Origin: Eubacteriales bacterium
GTDB lineage: Bacteria; Bacillota; Clostridia; Oscillospirales; Butyricicoccaceae
Assembly: GCA_030539335.1 (NCBI GenBank)
Contig: JAUNSG010000004.1
Location: 62,001 to 126,000, forward strand
DNA length: 64,000 bases
Direction: 5' to 3'
Shown here one piece after another: positions 1 through 6,251 of this stretch. Both the position numbers and the translations under genes were made by a program. The notes under the pieces were generated by a model. That model did no database searches and was not told the DNA's origin. It saw nothing but the letters and a program-made list of their open reading frames with translations. Each line of letters starts with the position of its first letter. The stretch's first letter is position 1.

Positions 1-723
1 AAATGCATCATCCGCAAGGCTCGTCACGCTTCTCGGAATCGTGACGCTTGTCAGGGAGGTACACACCTCAAACGCAGCTTCCCCAATGTTTGTCACACCA
101 TCTGAAATCGTGATGTTCGCCAGCCTGCTGCACGAATCAAACGCCATCTTGCCAATACTCGTCACACTGTTCGGAATCGTGATGCTTGTCAGGCTGCTGC
201 AGTAATAAAATGCAACATCTCCAATGCTTTCCACACCATTTGAAATCGTAATGTTCGCCAGCCTGCTGCACGAATCAAACGCCCTTTCCCCAATGTTTGT
301 CACGCCATTTTCGATGACAACGCTTGTAATGCTGTCCTTTTTGCTGTACCACGGCACATTGCCGGTAGACTTCCAATTCGTCATCGCGCCCTCGCCACGG
401 ATGGTCAGGGTGCCTTCGCTGTCCAGCTCCCATGTCAGATTGTCGCCGCAGGTGCCTCTGGATACGATCGTGACTTCGCTCTCGCTCACATCCACATCAT
501 CCTGAACCGTAATCGCCTGTACGGAATCCTCCTCCGCGATTTCCTCCTCCTGCGGCTCCTCAGCCGGTTCGGAGACCTCTTCCGCGTCCTCTGTGTCATT
601 CAATACGATTTCTTCTGTAACATCTTCGTCGTTTCCGACATCAACTTCCGCCGCCAATGCCATGCCGGATTGTGTTGCCAATGCCGCCGCCAGCAGCAAA
701 GCCAAGAATCGTTTTCTTTTCAT
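1..723 (-). CDS. BspA-like leucine-rich-repeat surface protein, N-terminal part
   Basis: The gene runs off the left edge, so only the first 241 codons are visible. The start at 723 follows an AGAGGTGG ribosome site. A Sec signal peptide (MKRKRFLALLLAAALATQSG, then MALAA) is followed by a very acidic Glu/Asp-rich linker to about residue 80. Next comes a segment with GTCGDNLTWELDSEGTLTIRG, then 23-residue repeats of the type FxxCSxLxxITIxxxVxxIGxxA; at DNA level the period is 69 bp. This is the layout of BspA-type LRR_5 surface proteins of gut Firmicutes, which are exported and usually wall- or matrix-associated. The C-terminus and anchoring mode lie outside the window. Ligand unknown. Confidence 0.85.
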   Translation of the reverse strand, partial: MKRKRFLALLLAAALATQSGMALAAEVDVGNDEDVTEEIVLNDTEDAEEVSEPAEEPQEEEIAEEDSVQAITVQDDVDVSESEVTIVSRGTCGDNLTWELDSEGTLTIRGEGAMTNWKSTGNVPWYSKKDSITSVVIENGVTNIGERAFDSCSRLANITISNGVESIGDVAFYYCSSLTSITIPNSVTSIGKMAFDSCSRLANITISDGVTNIGEAAFEVCTSLTSVTIPRSVTSLADDAF

Positions 724-785
724 CTTTTTCCACCTCTTGTACTTAAATGGGGTTATTTGGATAATCATCCTTATTATAGAATACC

Positions 786-813
786 TTGCTATGTATTACT
801 ATAACTGTATAAT
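786..813 (+). promoter_or_regulatory. sigma-A promoter of the XRE regulator
   Basis: TTGCTA (786-791) and TATAAT (808-813) are separated by 16 bp and point toward the XRE gene. A palindrome lies directly at the expected transcription start. Confidence 0.6.
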
Positions 814-818
814 ACAAC

Positions 819-833
819 ATTTTGTTGCAAAAT
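819..833. promoter_or_regulatory. Palindromic operator candidate
   Basis: ATTTTG-TTG-CAAAAT is a perfect inverted repeat lying 5 bp downstream of the -10 hexamer, where a bound repressor would block initiation. Autoregulation by the XRE protein encoded immediately downstream is inferred from position only. Confidence 0.45.
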
Positions 834-868
834 ACAATACGATATCATAAAGATCGGTGATGACAATG

Positions 869-1099
869 ATGTATACAAGAATCCGCGATTTACGCGAGGA
901 TGCGGACTTAACGCAAGCGCAGGTTGCGAGACAGCTGCATTGTACACAGCAGGCATACAGCAATTACGAATTAGGGCAACGCGATATCCCTTCCGATATC
1001 CTGATCCGGCTTGCCCAGCTTTATCGAACAACAACGGATTATATTCTTGGTTTGACGGATTATCAGCCTATTCCCGCTGTTATGAACCGAAAAAAGTGA
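869..1099 (+). CDS. XRE-family helix-turn-helix transcriptional regulator
   Basis: This 76-residue protein is essentially one HTH_3 domain: RIRDLREDADLTQAQVA, then QQAYSNYELGQRDIP, then LAQLYRTTTDYILGLTD, the standard Cro/CI fold of single-domain Firmicute XRE regulators. ATG and GTG codons crowd the start (857, 860, 866, 869). ATG 869 is preferred because GGTGA at 856-860 gives an 8-nt spacing. It is divergent from the LRR surface protein, with a palindrome in the shared 145-bp interval, so it may control itself and possibly that gene. The divergent partner, not the fold, is the only hint to its target. Confidence 0.8.
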   Translation: MYTRIRDLREDADLTQAQVARQLHCTQQAYSNYELGQRDIPSDILIRLAQLYRTTTDYILGLTDYQPIPAVMNRKK

Positions 1100-1104
1100 A
1101 TTTT

Positions 1105-1135
1105 AAAAGGAAGCCAGTAGAACCGCTTCCTTTTT
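1105..1135 (+). terminator. Intrinsic terminator of the XRE gene
   Basis: AAAAGGAAGC pairs with GCTTCCTTTTT across a 10-nt loop. It may also serve the minus-strand ruvX gene that ends just beyond. Confidence 0.7.
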
Positions 1136-1141
1136 CATTTC

Positions 1142-1561
1142 TCACGGATGCATCCGCTTGTAATCCAAATATCCCTGTAGAATCAGCGACGCGGCAACCG
1201 CATCCACATTCTTCTTGTGCTTCTTCTGCTTTTTCCCCGTCGCGTGCAGGATCGCATGGGCCTCCACTGTGGTCCGGCGCTCGTCCCACAGGACGACCGG
1301 CAGACCGGTGCGCTGCTCCAGCTCGGCGCCGATCGCCTTGCATTTTTCGGCACGCTCGCCCTCGCTGGCGTTCATGTTCTTCGGCAGGCCGAGTACAATC
1401 TCCTCAATGCGCTCGCGTTTGCACAGCGCCGTCAGCTCCTCCAGCAGCTTTTCGGTATTCCATGACGGAATGACCTGCGGGGAACCTGCAAGAAACCCCG
1501 TCGGGTCGGAAATCGAAACGCCGGTGCGCGCATCTCCATAATCAATCCCCATAATCTTCAT
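1142..1561 (-). CDS. ruvX: Putative pre-16S rRNA nuclease / Holliday junction resolvase-like RuvX (YqgF)
   Basis: 139 residues with the RNase H-like fold of the YqgF family. The N-terminus MGIDYGDARTGVS carries the first catalytic Asp, VLGLPKNMNASEGERAE the conserved GLP-N-G region, LWDERRTTVEAHA the central acidic motif, and DAVAASLILQGYLD the C-terminal Asp. The family processes the 16S rRNA 5' end in E. coli; Holliday junction activity was the earlier proposal. The start at 1561 sits behind AGGAGG at good spacing; in-frame codons further upstream lack a ribosome site and family homology. It stands alone, convergent with the XRE gene. Confidence 0.93.
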   Translation of the reverse strand: MKIMGIDYGDARTGVSISDPTGFLAGSPQVIPSWNTEKLLEELTALCKRERIEEIVLGLPKNMNASEGERAEKCKAIGAELEQRTGLPVVLWDERRTTVEAHAILHATGKKQKKHKKNVDAVAASLILQGYLDYKRMHP

Positions 1562-1685
1562 GCCCGTTCCTCCTGATCTTTCCCATGGTTTTCTGTCTGC
1601 ATTGTAGCATACCCGGAGCTGCTTCCGCAACCGTTGGTTTTTCTGCGCTGTTTCGACACTTTTCGGAGATGTCCGATATTACCCA

Positions 1686-1714
1686 TTGCACTTTCCGCTG
1701 CGAGTTGATATAAT
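1686..1714 (+). promoter_or_regulatory. sigma-A promoter of the small membrane protein pair
   Basis: TTGCAC (1686-1691), 17-bp spacer, TATAAT (1709-1714), 33 bp before the start codon at 1747. Confidence 0.75.
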
Positions 1715-1746
1715 AAAGTGTAATTTATAAAGGAAAGGACGCGCGT

Positions 1747-2103
1747 ATGGCAACTTCGAAGAACAACCGCAAAAAGGGGCGCAAGCGGTCTGCTTCTCAC
1801 GCTGCCCCTCCCGGTTATGTTGGCAAGAAGCAGGAGCAGATCACACAACAGGAAGAGGCGAATTACCGTGCCTCCCGCCGCGATTCCCTGATTAAATGGA
1901 CCGGATTGTTTATCATGCTGATCGGCTTCTGGCTCGCCTATGAGACCCAGTACAGCATCGGCTATGTCATTACAATCATCGGTGCCCTGATCGGCTTTTT
2001 TACCGTGCGCAAAGGCGCACGCTATGCCCGCCTCTCTATGGCCTGCTATGGAATTTATATCGCGATGATCGTATTCATCTGGGTATCCGGCGGCGTTTCA
2101 TAA
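1747..2103 (+). CDS. Small membrane protein with basic N-terminus, copy 1
   Basis: I do not recognise a named family. The 118-residue product begins with MATSKNNRKKGRKR, a strongly basic head, followed by a Gln/Glu-rich stretch, then three likely membrane segments (about residues 52-68, 72-85 and 97-115). The basic head should stay cytoplasmic. The next gene begins with the same 14 residues and has the same topology, so the two are tandem paralogues in one transcript, 19 nt apart. AAAGGAAAGG lies upstream of the ATG. No catalytic motif is visible. The basic head could bind nucleic acid or ribosome, but that is speculation. Confidence 0.8.
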   Translation: MATSKNNRKKGRKRSASHAAPPGYVGKKQEQITQQEEANYRASRRDSLIKWTGLFIMLIGFWLAYETQYSIGYVITIIGALIGFFTVRKGARYARLSMACYGIYIAMIVFIWVSGGVS

Positions 2104-2122
2104 AAAGGAGTTTACAGTAACT

Positions 2123-2473
2123 ATGGCAACATCAAAAAACAATCGCAAAAAGGGCCGCAAACGGCAGCCAATGCACCAGAGGCCGGTTCCGGATCATGTG
2201 GCAAAGGCACAGCAGGAGCAGCAGGAAGAGGAACTGAAATCCCTCAGCCGGATTCGCACCGTTTCCCTGATCGGCATGATCGTTATGATCGTCGGTTTCG
2301 TCTTAGTGGTAATGAATTATGCGCTGATCGGCTATCCCATTACCTTTGCCGGCGCAGTCATCAGTATGGTCTCTACACCGCCGGACATGAAGCACCGGAA
2401 GATCACCATCGCCGGCTACCTGATTTATTGTCTGATGGTTCTGTTCCTGTGGGTCTGCATGCTTGTCGCCTGA
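2123..2473 (+). CDS. Small membrane protein with basic N-terminus, copy 2
   Basis: 116 residues, paralogous to the preceding gene. The first 14 residues (MATSKNNRKKGRKR) are identical although the codons differ at several third positions, while the rest diverges. There is a Gln/Glu-rich linker (about residues 28-40) and three hydrophobic segments (about 46-66, 70-82, 94-115). AAAGGAG lies upstream. Retention of an identical head over a divergent membrane part suggests selection on the head. The transcript ends at the hairpin at 2532-2584. Confidence 0.8.
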   Translation: MATSKNNRKKGRKRQPMHQRPVPDHVAKAQQEQQEEELKSLSRIRTVSLIGMIVMIVGFVLVVMNYALIGYPITFAGAVISMVSTPPDMKHRKITIAGYLIYCLMVLFLWVCMLVA

Positions 2474-2525
2474 CTTTCGCATTCTCTTTCAGTAACATTG
2501 ACGAAAGAATTTCTATAATTTCATA

Positions 2526-2555
2526 TTGACGAAAAAGAACCCCCCGTGCTATAAT
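2526..2555 (+). promoter_or_regulatory. sigma-A promoter of rpmG-secE-nusG, nested in a terminator
   Basis: TTGACG (2526-2531), 18-bp spacer, TATAAT (2550-2555). The -10 hexamer lies inside the loop side of the terminator hairpin of the upstream genes. Confidence 0.75.
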
Positions 2556-2584
2556 AGTAGCACCTATGCAGGGTTCTTTTTTTT
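2532..2584 (+). terminator. Intrinsic terminator overlapping the rpmG promoter
   Basis: AAAAAGAACCC (2532-2542) pairs perfectly with GGGTTCTTTTT (2571-2581) and the T run continues to 2584. An inner stem GTGCTA/TAGCAC (2546-2551, 2558-2563) adds stability. RNAs started at the embedded promoter contain only the right arm and so escape termination. Confidence 0.75.
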
Positions 2585-2649
2585 GCTCTGAAACACAGAG
2601 TAATTTTCACGGCTGCAATAGGGAGGCAATTATTTAAGGAGGTGCCGTT

Positions 2650-2799
2650 ATGCGCGTTAAGGTAACCCTGGCCTGCACCGAGTGCAAGCAGAGAAACTAT
2701 GACACAATGAAGAACAAGAAGAACAATCCGGAGCGTCTTGAGATGAACAAGTATTGCCCGTTCTGCCGCAAGCATACGTTACATCGCGAAGGCAAGTAA
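2650..2799 (+). CDS. rpmG: 50S ribosomal protein L33
   Basis: A 49-residue protein starting [17 protein letters not shown] and ending with [17 protein letters not shown]. Two CxxC pairs (CTEC near residue 9 and CPFC near 37) mark the zinc-binding form of L33. AAGGAGGTG precedes the ATG. It begins the classic rpmG-secE-nusG-rplK-rplA order, 22 nt before secE. The length is typical of the family. Confidence 0.95.
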   Translation: MRVKVTLACTECKQRNYDTMKNKKNNPERLEMNKYCPFCRKHTLHREGK

Positions 2800-2821
2800 C
2801 GTTCAGAGAAAGGAACAGTTC

Positions 2822-3100
2822 ATGGCAAAAAAGGAAAAAGACGTTTCCACTGCTTCGGAAAAGAAGCAGAGCAAGGCAAAAACCAAGGAAAAAAAGCCTG
2901 GTTTCTTTGCCCGCATTGGCAAATGGGTCCGCGATCTTAAGAGCGAAGCAAAGAAGATCGTCTGGCCAACACGTAAGCAGACAATCAACAATTCCGCTAT
3001 TGTCATCGCCGCGATCCTGATTATTGGCGCGTTCATCTGGATTCTGGATGCAATCTTCAATCTGGGCATCACAACGCTGATTACCATCAGTGCGGTGTAA
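2822..3100 (+). CDS. secE: Preprotein translocase subunit SecE
   Basis: 92 residues: a long Lys-rich cytoplasmic N-terminus, then the conserved amphipathic segment WVRDLKSEAKKIVWPTRKQT, and a single membrane helix near residues 58-85. SecE clamps SecY in the SecYEG channel at the cytoplasmic membrane. The single-helix form is the one usual in Firmicutes. The N-terminus is longer than the roughly 60-residue B. subtilis protein. Lies between rpmG and nusG as expected. Confidence 0.95.
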   Translation: MAKKEKDVSTASEKKQSKAKTKEKKPGFFARIGKWVRDLKSEAKKIVWPTRKQTINNSAIVIAAILIIGAFIWILDAIFNLGITTLITISAV

Positions 3101-3121
3101 GCCGGAAAGGGCTGGTTTGTA

Positions 3122-3655
3122 ATGTCTGAAACACCGAAGTGGTATGTGATTCACACATACTCGGGCTACGAAAACAAAGTGGCCTCTTCCATCGAAAAAG
3201 CGGTGGAAAATCGTGGAATGCATGATCTGATTACGGACGTCACCATCCCGGTGGAAACCGTTCGTGAAGTCAAGGACGGCAAAACTCGTGAGATCGAGCG
3301 CAAGCTGTTTCCGGGCTATGTCCTTGTCAAGATGATTCTGACCGACGAGAGCTGGTATCTTGTGCGCAATACGCGCGGATGCACCGGCTTTGTCAGCCCA
3401 AACTCGAACAAGCCTCTCCCCCTCACCGACGAAGAGGCTGCACAGTGGGGTGCTGAAAAGCATACAGAAACCGTCGAGATCAGCTATAAGGTCGGTGATT
3501 CGGTTCGCGTCTGCGACGGACCGCTGTCCGGATTTGTCGGCATTGTCGATGAAATCGAGCAGCAGCAGAACAAGGTACATGTTATTGTATCGATGTTCGG
3601 ACGCGAGACCCCGGTTGAGCTGGAGCTCAATCAGGTCGAAGTCGTAGAGGATTAA
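3122..3655 (+). CDS. nusG: Transcription termination/antitermination factor NusG
   Basis: 177 residues. The NGN domain opens with [20 protein letters not shown] and contains [10 protein letters not shown]; the C-terminal KOW domain has [22 protein letters not shown] and [10 protein letters not shown]. NusG binds the RNA polymerase clamp and the ribosome, controlling pausing and termination. Starts 21 nt after secE and is followed by the rplK leader. Length and motifs are standard. Confidence 0.97.
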   Translation: MSETPKWYVIHTYSGYENKVASSIEKAVENRGMHDLITDVTIPVETVREVKDGKTREIERKLFPGYVLVKMILTDESWYLVRNTRGCTGFVSPNSNKPLPLTDEEAAQWGAEKHTETVEISYKVGDSVRVCDGPLSGFVGIVDEIEQQQNKVHVIVSMFGRETPVELELNQVEVVED

Positions 3656-3673
3656 GTTCCTCATCCCCTGGCA

Positions 3674-3715
3674 GGTGGGAGAGCGTCGCATAAGACGGCG
3701 TCTCGCCATTACCAC
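3674..3715 (+). promoter_or_regulatory. Candidate ribosomal protein L1-binding mRNA leader of rplK
   Basis: GGTGGGAG (3674-3681), an imperfect hairpin, then ACCAC (3711-3715), 26 nt before the rplK start. The GTGG/CCAC ends can pair, leaving GGAG and ATTA as the internal loop. The same arrangement recurs before rplA. L1 translationally represses the L11-L1 operon in other bacteria through a motif mimicking its rRNA site; assignment here is inference. Confidence 0.5.
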
Positions 3716-3740
3716 ATTCTTCAAGGAGGTGCTATCTGAA

Positions 3741-4166
3741 ATGGCACAGAAAGTAGTAGGATTTATTAAGCTTCAGATCCCGGCAGGCAAGGCAACCCCG
3801 GCTCCCCCGGTAGGTCCGGCTCTTGGCCAGCACGGTGTAAACATTATGGCGTTCACGAAGGAATTCAATGAGCGCACCAAGAATGATGCAGGTATGATCA
3901 TCCCGGTAATCATTACCGTCTATGCAGACCGCTCCTTCTCGTTCGTAACCAAGACTCCGCCGGCAGCAGTTCTCATCAAGAAGGCCTGCAACATCCAGAG
4001 CGGTTCCGCTGTTCCGAACAGAACGAAGGTTGCTACCATCAGCAAGGCAGACATCCAGAAGATCGCTGAGACCAAGATGCCTGACCTGAACGCCGCTTCC
4101 CTGGAAGCTGCAATGAGCATGATCGCCGGTACCGCTCGCTCCATGGGCGTTACGGTCGAGGAGTAA
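3741..4166 (+). CDS. rplK: 50S ribosomal protein L11
   Basis: 141 residues, exactly the family length, opening [20 protein letters not shown] with the [17 protein letters not shown] motif near residues 23-39 and the RNA-binding C-terminal domain ([26 protein letters not shown]). L11 organises the GTPase-associated centre of 23S rRNA. The start at 3741 follows AAGGAGG; an upstream in-frame ATG at 3675 falls in the leader and lacks homology. Confidence 0.97.
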   Translation: MAQKVVGFIKLQIPAGKATPAPPVGPALGQHGVNIMAFTKEFNERTKNDAGMIIPVIITVYADRSFSFVTKTPPAAVLIKKACNIQSGSAVPNRTKVATISKADIQKIAETKMPDLNAASLEAAMSMIAGTARSMGVTVEE

Positions 4167-4193
4167 TCAGTAACTATTTCATCATTCATAACT

Positions 4194-4242
4194 GACGGCA
4201 GAAGGCCGTCTGGTGGGAGGAACGAAGTTTCCGAATAACCAC
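4194..4242 (+). promoter_or_regulatory. Second candidate L1-binding leader, before rplA
   Basis: A hairpin GACGGC-AGAAG-GCCGTC (4194-4210) is followed by GGTGGGAG (4212-4219), a short GAAC/GTTTC stem and ACCAC (4238-4242), just upstream of the AAAGGAGG ribosome site. It repeats the motif found before rplK. Confidence 0.5.
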
Positions 4243-4259
4243 TAAAGGAGGATTTTATC

Positions 4260-4955
4260 GTGCGCAAAGGTAAAAAATATATTGAGAGCGCAAAGCTCGT
4301 AGATCGCAGCAAGCTGTATGATCCGGCTGAGGCACTTGATACCGTTATCAAGACGTCCAAGGCTAAGTTCGACGAAACCGTCGAAATTCACGTAAGACTG
4401 GGTGTCGATTCCCGTCACGCTGACCAGCAGGTTCGTGGTGCAATCGTTCTGCCGAACGGTACCGGTAAGTCGGTCCGTGTCCTGGTATTCGCCAAGGGCG
4501 ATCAGGCGGCTGCCGCAGAAGCAGCAGGCGCTGAGTTCGTTGGTGCAGAAGATCTGGTCACCCGTATCCAGAAGGAAAACTTCTTCGATTATGACGTTGT
4601 CATCGCTGCCCCGAACATGATGGGTCTGGTTGGCCGTCTGGGCCGTGTCCTGGGTCCGAAGGGCCTGATGCCGAACCCGAAGGCTGGCACCGTTACGATG
4701 GATGTTGCAAAGGCTGTTCAGGACGCTAAGGCTGGTAAGATTGAGTACCGTCTGGACAAGACCAACATCATCCACTGCCCGCTCGGCAAGGTTTCCTTCG
4801 GTGTTGAGAAGCTCGAGGAGAACTTCAACGCGCTGATGGGTGCCATCATCAAGGCAAAGCCGGCTGCTGCAAAGGGCCAGTATGTTCGCTCCTGTGTCGT
4901 TGCTTCGACCATGGGCCCGGGCGTAAAGGTCAACGCTGCTAAGATCGGCAACTAA
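4260..4955 (+). CDS. rplA: 50S ribosomal protein L1
   Basis: 231 residues from a GTG start behind AAAGGAGG. It has the family N-terminus [20 protein letters not shown], the segment [26 protein letters not shown], the central [18 protein letters not shown] and [13 protein letters not shown] near the C-terminus. L1 forms the mobile stalk at the E site and is the probable autorepressor acting on the two leader motifs upstream. The codon usage is that of a highly expressed gene. Confidence 0.97.
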   Translation: MRKGKKYIESAKLVDRSKLYDPAEALDTVIKTSKAKFDETVEIHVRLGVDSRHADQQVRGAIVLPNGTGKSVRVLVFAKGDQAAAAEAAGAEFVGAEDLVTRIQKENFFDYDVVIAAPNMMGLVGRLGRVLGPKGLMPNPKAGTVTMDVAKAVQDAKAGKIEYRLDKTNIIHCPLGKVSFGVEKLEENFNALMGAIIKAKPAAAKGQYVRSCVVASTMGPGVKVNAAKIGN

Positions 4956-4973
4956 ATTTCTGTCGAAAAACTC

Positions 4974-5002
4974 TTGACAGACAGGCTGTTGCCTGCTATA
5001 AT
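4974..5002 (+). promoter_or_regulatory. Consensus sigma-A promoter of rplJL
   Basis: TTGACA (4974-4979), 17-bp spacer, TATAAT (4997-5002): a perfect consensus. Immediately upstream is ATTTCTGTCGAAAAACT, which contains TGTCGAA, the Spo0A-box heptamer, and recurs at 52616. Confidence 0.9.
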
Positions 5003-5009
5003 TTAATAG

Positions 5010-5145
5010 CTCGTTCAAAGACAGCAGGAGGCGGTCTCCGCCCTAACTGGTTTAACCTTCCTGCCGAGGCAGCATCCCAATCACTATGGATTTCATCCTG
5101 TTTTGTTGATTCATGCCCTTCTGTCTTTGAGCAGAAGGGCATTTC
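5010..5145 (+). ncRNA. L10 leader / transcription attenuator of rplJL
   Basis: The leader between the promoter and rplJ ends in a terminator, ATGCCCTTCTG (5113-5123) paired with CAGAAGGGCAT (5132-5142) and TTCTT. Its loop carries CTGTCTTTGA (5121-5130), the exact complement of TCAAAGACAG (5015-5024) at the 5' end of the transcript, so pairing of the two would form an antiterminator. This fits known L10(L12)4-dependent attenuation in Bacillus, where bound L10 disfavours the antiterminator. Confidence 0.85.
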
Positions 5146-5182
5146 TTATGTCCCTATCATTGTTTTGGAGGTGAAACAGACT

Positions 5183-5743
5183 ATGCCAAACGCAAAGGTT
5201 CTGGAAGAAAAGAAGGTACTTGTTGCCTCTCTGGTTGAAAAGATCAAGAATTCCCCGGCCGGTGTCCTGGTTGATTACAAGGGCATTAACGTTGCCGATG
5301 ATACCGCACTTCGTAAGGAGCTTCGTGAGGCCGGCGTGGAGTACAAGGTTGTCAAGAACACCATCCTCAAGTTCGCTGCACAGGAGCTGGGCTTTGATGG
5401 TTTCATTGAGCACCTGAACGGCACCACCGCAATTGCTATCAGCACGACCGATGATGTTGTTGCTCCGGCTAAGATCCTGGCGAAGTTCGCCAAGGGCCAT
5501 GATAACTTCTCGATCAAGGTAGGCTTCCTGGAAGGCGCCGTTATCCCGGCAGCCGAGGTTGACTCCCTGGCGAAGCTGCCGAGCCGCGAGACTCTTATCG
5601 CACAGGTTCTTTACAGCTTCAACTATCCGATTATGCAGCTCGCTATTGCGCTTAATGCAATCGCTGAGAAGGGCGAGGCAGATCAGGAAGCCCTGGTTTC
5701 CACTCTGGTCGCTGAGAAGGCTGCTGAGGAAGCAGCAGAATAA
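5183..5743 (+). CDS. rplJ: 50S ribosomal protein L10
   Basis: 186 residues starting MPNAKVLEEKKVLVASLVEK, with the rRNA-binding N-terminal domain (LREAGVEYKVVKNTILKFAA near residue 50) and a C-terminal helix that docks L7/L12 dimers. L10 is the stalk base. ATG 5183 follows GGAGGTG at about 9 nt; the TTG at 5165 overlaps the ribosome site and is rejected. Expression is probably controlled by the upstream attenuator. rplL follows 78 nt downstream. Confidence 0.97.
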   Translation: MPNAKVLEEKKVLVASLVEKIKNSPAGVLVDYKGINVADDTALRKELREAGVEYKVVKNTILKFAAQELGFDGFIEHLNGTTAIAISTTDDVVAPAKILAKFAKGHDNFSIKVGFLEGAVIPAAEVDSLAKLPSRETLIAQVLYSFNYPIMQLAIALNAIAEKGEADQEALVSTLVAEKAAEEAAE

Positions 5744-5821
5744 GAGATTTTATTCTGTACACTGGGACCGTGTCCCACACCCACATTTAATTTAAATTTT
5801 GAAATTTGGAGGTAACTCACC

Positions 5822-6190
5822 ATGACTATCAATGAGATTATGGATGCCGTCAAGGAACTGAAGGTTCTTGAGCTGGCTGAGCTGGTTAAGGCTCTGGAAG
5901 AAGAATTTGGCGTATCTGCTACTCCGGTAGCTGTTGCTGGCGGCGCTGCTGCTGCTGATGCTCCGGCTGCTGAGGAGAAGTCTGAGTTCGACGTAGTTCT
6001 GACTTCTGCAGGCGACAAGAAGATCGGCGTTATCAAGGTTGTTCGTGCCATCACCGGCCTGGGCCTGAAGGAAGCTAAGGCTAAGGTTGACGAGGTTCCG
6101 TCCACCATCAAGGAAGCTGCTTCGAAGGAAGATGCAGAGTCCATCAAGGCTCAGCTGGAAGAGGCTGGCGCTACTGTCGAGCTGAAGTAA
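5822..6190 (+). CDS. rplL: 50S ribosomal protein L7/L12
   Basis: 122 residues: N-terminal dimerisation domain ([20 protein letters not shown]), an Ala-rich hinge near residues 38-55, and the factor-binding C-terminal domain with [20 protein letters not shown]. It recruits translation GTPases. GGAGG lies 8 nt upstream. rpoB, the usual next gene, is absent; a terminator follows directly. Confidence 0.98.
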   Translation: MTINEIMDAVKELKVLELAELVKALEEEFGVSATPVAVAGGAAAADAPAAEEKSEFDVVLTSAGDKKIGVIKVVRAITGLGLKEAKAKVDEVPSTIKEAASKEDAESIKAQLEEAGATVELK

Positions 6191-6215
6191 TTCACCGATT
6201 AATCCAAAACATAAC

Positions 6216-6250
6216 GAAAGCCCGAGGCCAATGTGCCTCAGGCTTTCTTT
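6216..6250. terminator. Shared terminator of rplL and the convergent protease gene
   Basis: GAAAGCC-CGAGGC pairs with GCCT-CAGGCTTTC, followed by TTTTTT on the plus strand. The protease gene ends at 6252, so the hairpin probably acts in both directions. Confidence 0.8.
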
Positions 6251-6251
6251 T

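Noticed and set aside
41..300. Short regularly spaced repeats resembling a CRISPR array
   Set aside because: The 69-bp period is coding: it encodes 23-residue leucine-rich repeats in an intact frame, with no spacers.
940..1541. Several short plus-strand frames over the XRE/ruvX junction
   Set aside because: Shadow frames of ruvX with no start signal.
1654..1660. Spo0A-box heptamer (TTCGACA) upstream of ruvX
   Set aside because: A single 7-mer is expected several times by chance in 64 kb; no extended match or promoter-specific placement.
2657..3724. 355-codon minus-strand frame opposite rpmG-secE-nusG
   Set aside because: Would lie antisense to three essential genes and has no coding signature.
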